A stretch of DNA of 64,000 bases, taken from Bacillus sp. FJAT-42315. Lineage in GTDB: Bacteria; Bacillota; Bacilli; Bacillales; Domibacillaceae. This document shows positions 59,719 through 64,000 of this stretch, piece after piece. The notes under the pieces are model-generated. The model worked only from the letters and a program-made list of their open reading frames with translations. It searched no databases and was not told the DNA's origin. A program made the translations under genes and the position numbers. The stretch spans positions 178,431-242,430 of the forward strand of contig NZ_KZ454941.1 in NCBI RefSeq assembly GCF_002797375.1, written 5' to 3'. Every line of letters begins with the position of its first letter. The first letter of the stretch is position 1.

Positions 59719-60402
59719 ATGAAACTAACTTACAAAGGGAAAACAAAGGATGTTTATGCACTGGAGGATGGAAATTATCTTTTAAAATTTAAAGACGATG
59801 TAACTGGAGAAAATGGAGTGTTTGATCCAGGAGCTAACACAGTTGGTTTAACGATGGAAGGAGCAGGCCGCGCGGGGCTTCGCTTAACGAAACACTTTTT
59901 TGAAGTTTTACAAGAAAAAGAGATTCCGACTCATTATGTTGACGCCAACATTGAAGAAGCAACTATGACAGTGAAACCAGCGACTGTATTCGGTAAAGGG
60001 CTAGAAGTGATTTGTCGTTTCCGAGCAGTTGGAAGCTTTCTTCGTCGCTATGGCATGTATGCAGAAGAAGGTCAAGCGTTAGATGCTTTCGTGGAAGTGA
60101 CATTAAAGGATGATGATCGCCAAGACCCACCAATTACAGAGGACGCTCTTGATATGTTGGGGATTTTGACAAAAGAAGAATATACAGTGTTGAAAGAGCT
60201 AACACAGAAAATTGCTCACACAGTGAAAGAAGAGTTAGCAAAGAAAGAAATCGAATTATACGATATTAAATTTGAATTTGGTCGTTTAGCTGATGGACAA
60301 ATCGTGTTAATTGACGAAATTTCTGGTGGTAATATGCGTGCATATAAGCATGGGGAATACATCGAGCCGTTGACATTAGAGCAAATGATGTTGGAGAACT
60401 AA
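59719..60402 (+). CDS. SAICAR synthetase-like protein (PurC paralogue)
   Basis: A 227-residue ATP-grasp-like enzyme of the PurC family, starting at ATG 59719 after AAAAGGGG. Recognisable parts: KLTYKGKTKDVYAL opening, IPTHYV, AVGSFLRRYGM, DPPITEDAL and IKFEFGRLADGQIVLIDEIS. The end differs from standard PurC: after DEIS comes GGNMRAYK where SPDTCRLWD is usual, and the VRN before the GSF motif reads CRF. It is a lone gene outside any pur operon, with no clear PurBox. Either a diverged second PurC or an enzyme acting on another carboxylate. Confidence 0.82.
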   Translation: MKLTYKGKTKDVYALEDGNYLLKFKDDVTGENGVFDPGANTVGLTMEGAGRAGLRLTKHFFEVLQEKEIPTHYVDANIEEATMTVKPATVFGKGLEVICRFRAVGSFLRRYGMYAEEGQALDAFVEVTLKDDDRQDPPITEDALDMLGILTKEEYTVLKELTQKIAHTVKEELAKKEIELYDIKFEFGRLADGQIVLIDEISGGNMRAYKHGEYIEPLTLEQMMLEN

Positions 60403-60410
60403 TCAAAGAG

Positions 60411-60437
60411 AAGGTGCCAGGGATGGCGCCTTTTTTT
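60411..60437 (+). terminator. Intrinsic terminator after PurC-like gene
   Basis: AAGGTGCCA pairs with TGGCGCCTT (one G-T pair) around a 4-base loop, followed by seven T residues. Confidence 0.92.
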
Positions 60438-60568
60438 ATAAATCAGTCTCCTTAACAAGACGTATTGTTGTTGTTAATTTCTAAATAGTAAAAAAATTAA
60501 CCTAAACCTAGTTTTCGTTTCGTCACTTTGATGGGTATAATGATAAAAAAAACTCATGGAGAGATACG

Positions 60569-61345
60569 ATGGAACCTCAATTAGAAGAAAAATACGACAT
60601 TATGGATGTGAGCTTACTGGCGGGCAAGATGATGTTAGAGAGCGGGGCAGAGACGTATCGAGTAGAGGATACGATGATAAGAATTGCTCAGTCTTTTGGT
60701 ATTAAGGAATCCCATTGTTACGTGACACCAACGGGCATTATGTTTTCGATAGAGACGCAAAAGCCGACGAAGACGAAATTAATTCGTATTTCCGAGAGAA
60801 CGGTAGATTTGCAAAAAGTTTGTATGGTGAACAGTATTTCGAGAAAGATTAGTGCCGGTGAACTTACGGTGGAGCAAGCGTATCAGGAGTTAAAGGATTT
60901 GCAAAAGGTGGGTATGGCCTTTTCGCTCTCCATGCGAATTGTGGCTGCTTTTATTGCTAGCGGTTGTTTTTTGATGATGTTCCAAGGTGGTTGGTATGAC
61001 TTTGTTCCAGCGATGATTGCTGGAGGAGTGGGGTTTGCATCGGTCATTTATTTGCACCGGATGATACCGATCAAGTTTTTCTCTGAATTTACGGCGGCGG
61101 TTATTATCGGTTTACTTTCTTACTTTTTTGTCTGGGTGGGAATGGGTAAGGAATTGGATAAAATTATTATCGGTTCGGTGATGCCACTTGTACCTGGCTT
61201 GCTAATTACCAATGCTGTGCGTGATTTAATGGCAGGGCATTTAATTTCCGGCTTGGCGCGGGGGGCAGAAGCCTTTTTGACTGCTTTTGCGATTGGTACA
61301 GGAATCGCTGTTGTTGTCACTTTTTTTCAGAATGGAGGATTTTAG
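60569..61345 (+). CDS. Threonine/serine exporter family protein, N-terminal-type subunit (ThrE/YjjP)
   Basis: A 258-residue protein. The cytoplasmic first 115 residues contain the family segment LAGKMMLESGAETYRVEDTM and CYVTPTGIMFSI; the rest has five helices with MPLVPGLLITNAVRDLMAGH. This is the DUF1212/ThrE N-terminal subunit. In Corynebacterium ThrE is one protein exporting threonine and serine; here, as in E. coli YjjP-YjjB (a dicarboxylate exporter), it is split in two genes. The cargo cannot be decided. Confidence 0.9.
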   Translation: MEPQLEEKYDIMDVSLLAGKMMLESGAETYRVEDTMIRIAQSFGIKESHCYVTPTGIMFSIETQKPTKTKLIRISERTVDLQKVCMVNSISRKISAGELTVEQAYQELKDLQKVGMAFSLSMRIVAAFIASGCFLMMFQGGWYDFVPAMIAGGVGFASVIYLHRMIPIKFFSEFTAAVIIGLLSYFFVWVGMGKELDKIIIGSVMPLVPGLLITNAVRDLMAGHLISGLARGAEAFLTAFAIGTGIAVVVTFFQNGGF

Positions 61346-61777
61346 ATGGACATTGTTGTGCAGCTAGTCACGAGCTTTATAGCCGCAGCGGCCTTTGGGA
61401 TTATTTTTAACGCACCGAAAGAATCACTTCTCACAAGCGGATTCGTTGGGATGATTGGCTGGATCGTCTATTATCTGTTTTGGAAAGAAGGCGTCAATGC
61501 CGTGCTCTCGACTGGTATATCCGCTTTTGTGATCGCTATTATTAGTCACGTGTACTCCAAAAGATACAAAATGCCGATTATTATTTTTACGGTGGCGGGC
61601 ATTATTCCGCTCGTTCCCGGAGGAATTTCTTACAATGCGATGCGTAGTTTTGTTCAAAATGATTACAACACCGCCTTGACGTTAGCGGCTAAAGCCTTCA
61701 TGATCTCGGGAGCGATTGCGATGGGACTCATCGTTTCAGAAGTATTACGTACGATTCCGAATAGGAAAAAAAAATAG
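61346..61777 (+). CDS. Threonine/serine exporter family protein, C-terminal-type subunit (ThrE_2/YjjB)
   Basis: A 143-residue protein with four to five helices. The ThrE_2/DUF3815 pattern is clear: SFIAAAAFGIIFNAPKESLL and GIIPLVPGGISYNAMRSFVQ. Its ATG directly follows the TAG of the preceding gene (TAGATG), with the ribosome binding site GGAGGA inside that gene, so the two subunits are coupled one to one. Confidence 0.92.
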   Translation: MDIVVQLVTSFIAAAAFGIIFNAPKESLLTSGFVGMIGWIVYYLFWKEGVNAVLSTGISAFVIAIISHVYSKRYKMPIIIFTVAGIIPLVPGGISYNAMRSFVQNDYNTALTLAAKAFMISGAIAMGLIVSEVLRTIPNRKKK

Positions 61778-61856
61778 TGTAGCCTTGGCTATCACTTTAG
61801 GAGGTAATTTGCGCTTATTTTAAGCATTATTTTGCGCTATAAGAAGGTAAATATGA

Positions 61857-61892
61857 AAAAGGAGTAAACTCCGTAGAATTTACTCCTTTTGT
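61857..61892. terminator. Bidirectional terminator
   Basis: AAAAGGAGTAAA pairs perfectly with TTTACTCCTTTT around a 10-base loop. It separates the exporter genes from the convergent XRE regulator. Two TTTGCGCT segments 23 bp apart lie just before it. Confidence 0.85.
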
Positions 61893-61928
61893 GATATAAA
61901 TATCCAATTGTTTATTTGGAGTTAAAAG

Positions 61929-62621
61929 TCATTTATACACCGTTTCATATATCTTTTCTGCTTCATCTATGATATTAGAAAGTTCAGTTCCGTTCTTGAG
62001 ATCTTCTTCTTCCTTTTTAGATAAGCTTCCTTCTAGTAGGTGGATACTCACAGGATTCTGCCCATCTTTATCCTTTCCACTCCATCTTAGCCATAATGGT
62101 TCATCTCTAATTTCAGTATAATAATCTAAATGTTTTGCATGAAAATCAAGAGAAAAATCTAATAGATCAGGCATTTTTTGATTTGGAAGTTTGAATGTGG
62201 TTCCATCTCCCATCTCTTTCGTATAATAGCCCAGTTGTTCGTTGTAAATAAACCCTAACTCCTCTACGCCACTCTGAAATTTACCCTCAACTGTATTTTT
62301 ATTGATATTCCAAAGTATAGACCATATCATACCCACAACTATTAAAATACTACCCAAAACAATAATACCTTTTTTAAATTGTTTCCCTATTTTGATTTCT
62401 CTATCAATTGTTTTCACCATAACGGTATCCCCCTTTAACATTCTATCCAGCGATACATCAAACCTATTGCTAATATCTACTAGTGTTTGTAAATCTGGAT
62501 AGCTTTTTTCGTTTTCCCAATTCGACACAGTTTGTCTAGTAACATGAAATAAACTAGCAAATTCCTCTTGTGTCATTTTGTTGGTTTTTCTGATTTCAGA
62601 TATTGTCTTTCCGACTTTCAT
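61929..62621 (-). CDS. Membrane-anchored XRE-family regulator
   Basis: A 230-residue protein. Residues 1-65 are a Cro/CI helix-turn-helix (ISEIRKTNKMTQEEFASLFHVTRQTVSNWE). One helix at about 82-102 (GIIVLGSILIVVGMIWSILW) anchors it in the membrane, and the last 125 residues form an outer or inner domain of no known family (YTEIRDEPLWLRWSGKDKDG). Such one-helix XRE proteins are common in Bacillus. Its target could be the neighbouring exporter genes, but nothing shows this. Confidence 0.88.
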   Translation of the reverse strand: MKVGKTISEIRKTNKMTQEEFASLFHVTRQTVSNWENEKSYPDLQTLVDISNRFDVSLDRMLKGDTVMVKTIDREIKIGKQFKKGIIVLGSILIVVGMIWSILWNINKNTVEGKFQSGVEELGFIYNEQLGYYTKEMGDGTTFKLPNQKMPDLLDFSLDFHAKHLDYYTEIRDEPLWLRWSGKDKDGQNPVSIHLLEGSLSKKEEEDLKNGTELSNIIDEAEKIYETVYK

Positions 62622-62833
62622 TCTGTTTCCTCCTTCTGTCTCTATTATTGGAAGTCATGATGAAAAAACCTAGCAATTAGAGTTTGCATAGCTTAAATAG
62701 GGAAGCAAAGAATCTTTGCATACGCTTAAAATAAGGGGTTGGGGCTATTTTCCGATTTTTCGTCAACTATAAATTCTACTATAACTCTTAAAGTGACACC
62801 TTGGCTTTTTCATGCCGCTATTTTTAAGTAAAT

Positions 62834-62886
62834 AGTGAGTGATCACTCACTTTACTTGTGTTATAATGATAATGAGTGATTACTCA
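62834..62886 (+). promoter_or_regulatory. Promoter with two TetR-type operators before ABC exporter
   Basis: AGTGAGTGATCACTCACT (62834-62851) is a perfect 18-bp palindrome. A second related site, TGAGTGATTACTCA, lies at 62873-62886. Between them is TATAAT at 62862-62867, so the first site covers the -35 area and the second the transcription start. TGAGTGA/TCACTCA sites are typical of TetR-family repressors of efflux genes. No TetR gene is next to it in the window. Confidence 0.8.
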
Positions 62887-62910
62887 CTATCATTATGGGG
62901 AGGGATAGAA

Positions 62911-63636
62911 ATGAGCTCGTCGAATGCAATTGTCTCTGTTCAGCATGTCTCTAAAGCGTTTGGAAAGCATCAAGTGTTAAAGGATATTACGTTACAAATT
63001 AACGGTGGAGAAATCTTTGGTCTTCTAGGTCCGTCTGGCGCGGGGAAAACGACGTTAGTGAAGCAATTAGTGGGATTGGATTTGCCGACATCTGGTGAGA
63101 ATTTTCTTTTTCAACAGAAAATGCCCTCGTTAAAATTAATTGAGAAAATCGGTTATATGGCACAATCTGATGCGTTATATGGGGAGTTGTCTGCCAAGGA
63201 GAATTTACAGTTTTTTGCTTCATTGTATGGCTTACAAGGAAAAAAGCAACAGCAAAGAATAGAGGCTGTCATGGAGGTTGTACAGTTAACGGATCACGTG
63301 AACAAGCTCGTTTCTACTTATTCTGGTGGCATGAAAAGAAGACTTTCATTAGCCATTGCCCTTCTTCACGAACCACAGCTTCTCATCCTTGATGAGCCTA
63401 CTGTTGGTATCGATCCCGTTTTACGCAAAAGCATTTGGAATGCCTTTTACAAGTTAAAGGCGAAAGGAACGACATTGATTGTCACGACTCATGTCATGGA
63501 TGAAGCGGAAAAATGTGATCGTTTAGCATTGATGCGAGATGGCTCTTTGATTGCTGTTGGTACACCTAATGAATTAAAGAAACAGACCGATTCGGCCACG
63601 ATTGAAGAAGCATTTCTTGTGTATGGAGGGGCTTAA
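62911..63636 (+). CDS. ABC transporter ATP-binding protein (exporter type)
   Basis: A 241-residue ATPase starting at ATG 62911 after GGGGAGGGA; the longer frame from 62839 would include the operators and promoter. Walker A GPSGAGKTT, Q-loop MAQSDALYGELSAKENL, signature YSGGMKRRLSL, Walker B LLILDEPTVGIDP and switch His TTHVMDEA, all of the DrrA/CcmA exporter branch. The permease gene follows after one base. Probably drug, lipid or peptide export. Confidence 0.94.
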   Translation: MSSSNAIVSVQHVSKAFGKHQVLKDITLQINGGEIFGLLGPSGAGKTTLVKQLVGLDLPTSGENFLFQQKMPSLKLIEKIGYMAQSDALYGELSAKENLQFFASLYGLQGKKQQQRIEAVMEVVQLTDHVNKLVSTYSGGMKRRLSLAIALLHEPQLLILDEPTVGIDPVLRKSIWNAFYKLKAKGTTLIVTTHVMDEAEKCDRLALMRDGSLIAVGTPNELKKQTDSATIEEAFLVYGGA

Positions 63637-63637
63637 C

Positions 63638-64000
63638 ATGAGAGTAAAAGCGTTAGTGATTAGAATTTTACGGCAAATTGTACGCGATAAACGGACGATG
63701 GGATTATTAATTTTTGCGCCAATTCTTGTGTTAACGATGCTTCATTTAGTTTTTAATGGCGATGATTATACACCTAAAGTCGGTTTAGTTGATATTTCGG
63801 AACCGATGATGACGCAATTGAACTTAGAAGGTGCTGATATTCATGAATATGCAAATGAAGCGGAAGCGCTCGAAGGTTTAGAGAAGCAAATGATTGATGG
63901 ATATGTCGTGTTTGATCAGCGAACTCCTTCTGTTTATTTAGAAGGAAGTGATCCAACTGTCACAGGAGCGACCGTTAAATGGCTACAAGCGGCTCTTCAG
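63638..64000 (+). CDS. ABC-2-type exporter permease (N-terminal part)
   Basis: The first 121 residues are seen; the gene runs past the right edge. A basic N-terminus (MRVKALVIRILRQIVRDKRT) leads to the first helix (LLIFAPILVLTMLHLVF), followed by the large extracytoplasmic loop that begins VGLVDISEP, a pattern typical of ABC-2 permeases with an inserted outer domain (YhaP/YfiM class). Forms an exporter with the preceding ATPase. Confidence 0.88.
   Translation, partial: MRVKALVIRILRQIVRDKRTMGLLIFAPILVLTMLHLVFNGDDYTPKVGLVDISEPMMTQLNLEGADIHEYANEAEALEGLEKQMIDGYVVFDQRTPSVYLEGSDPTVTGATVKWLQAALQ

Noticed and set aside
61808-61840. TTTGCGCT pair as a fifth locus of the 21-bp repeats
   Set aside because: Only two copies and the step is 23 bp, so membership is not supported.
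62683-62740. TTTGCATA..GCTTAAA pair, 32 bp apart, before the XRE gene
   Set aside because: Two imperfect copies only; could be an operator pair but there is too little to call.
63290-63305. Second parS site around CACGTG at 63295
   Set aside because: Only the central hexamer and a few bases match; flanks lack the GTTT/AAAC arms, and it lies within a gene.

Overview
The window is chromosomal DNA of a low-GC Gram-positive bacterium, most likely a member of the Bacillaceae (Bacillus sensu lato). The evidence is the strong AGGAGG-type ribosome binding sites, a near-consensus Spo0J/ParB parS site (8680-8695), Fur boxes of the Bacillus type, a YflJ-like (DUF2639) small gene, and Bacillus-type families such as DUF1836 beside hemolysin III. 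No rRNA, tRNA, CRISPR array, prophage or complete insertion sequence was seen. Species cannot be named from the sequence alone.

Layout. 1-8.5 kb: a truncated LacI regulator with twin operators, a methyltransferase, then a GntR/UTRA-controlled carbohydrate-type ABC importer operon ending in a HAD phosphatase, an unrecognised CxxC protein and a truncated PhnP-like metallo-hydrolase. 8.5-13.3 kb: parS, a NUDIX hydrolase, a large PLD-nuclease/helicase/DUF3427 protein and an MFS transporter. 13.4-20 kb: a chemoreceptor with an upstream Fur-like box, a DsbA-like oxidoreductase, and a TetR/amino-acid ABC importer/OsmC operon that looks like a thiol or sulfur-compound locus. 20-30 kb: MFS exporter, diguanylate cyclase, a deletion scar joining a truncated response regulator to a GGDEF remnant, a Fur-controlled siderophore importer diverging from a ferredoxin/flavodoxin-type reductase, and an RluF-like pseudouridine synthase that has lost its ATG. 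30-42.4 kb: a repeat cluster, Fe-dependent alcohol dehydrogenase, YciI protein, a SulP transporter fused to an ArsR-type DNA-binding domain, a LysR-hutG-gltS cluster, hemolysin III/DUF1836/methyltransferase, and pepT. 42.4-64 kb: a 41-bp tandem repeat, TusA/YeeE sulfur genes, a DUF697 GTPase, a sigma-54-controlled amidohydrolase/symporter pair with its activator, a chemoreceptor, a putative 32-aa membrane peptide, DoxX, a SIR2 protein, a VanRS-like two-component system, a TPR protein, a PurC-like enzyme, a split ThrE exporter, a membrane-bound XRE regulator and an ABC-2 exporter cut by the right edge.

How it works together. Most units are short operons, usually closed by strong intrinsic terminators and often beside a regulator with a recognisable palindrome. 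The most unusual items are: degenerate repeats with an almost exact 21-bp period in four separate intergenic regions; the SulP-STAS-(Cys/His)-ArsR fusion with an ArsR-like palindrome before its own gene; the NUDIX plus PLD-helicase pair behind a parS site; the SIR2 protein with Asn where the catalytic His is expected; and a textbook -24/-12 promoter with paired upstream repeats at 48.5 kb. All functional calls rest on motif reading, not on database searches.
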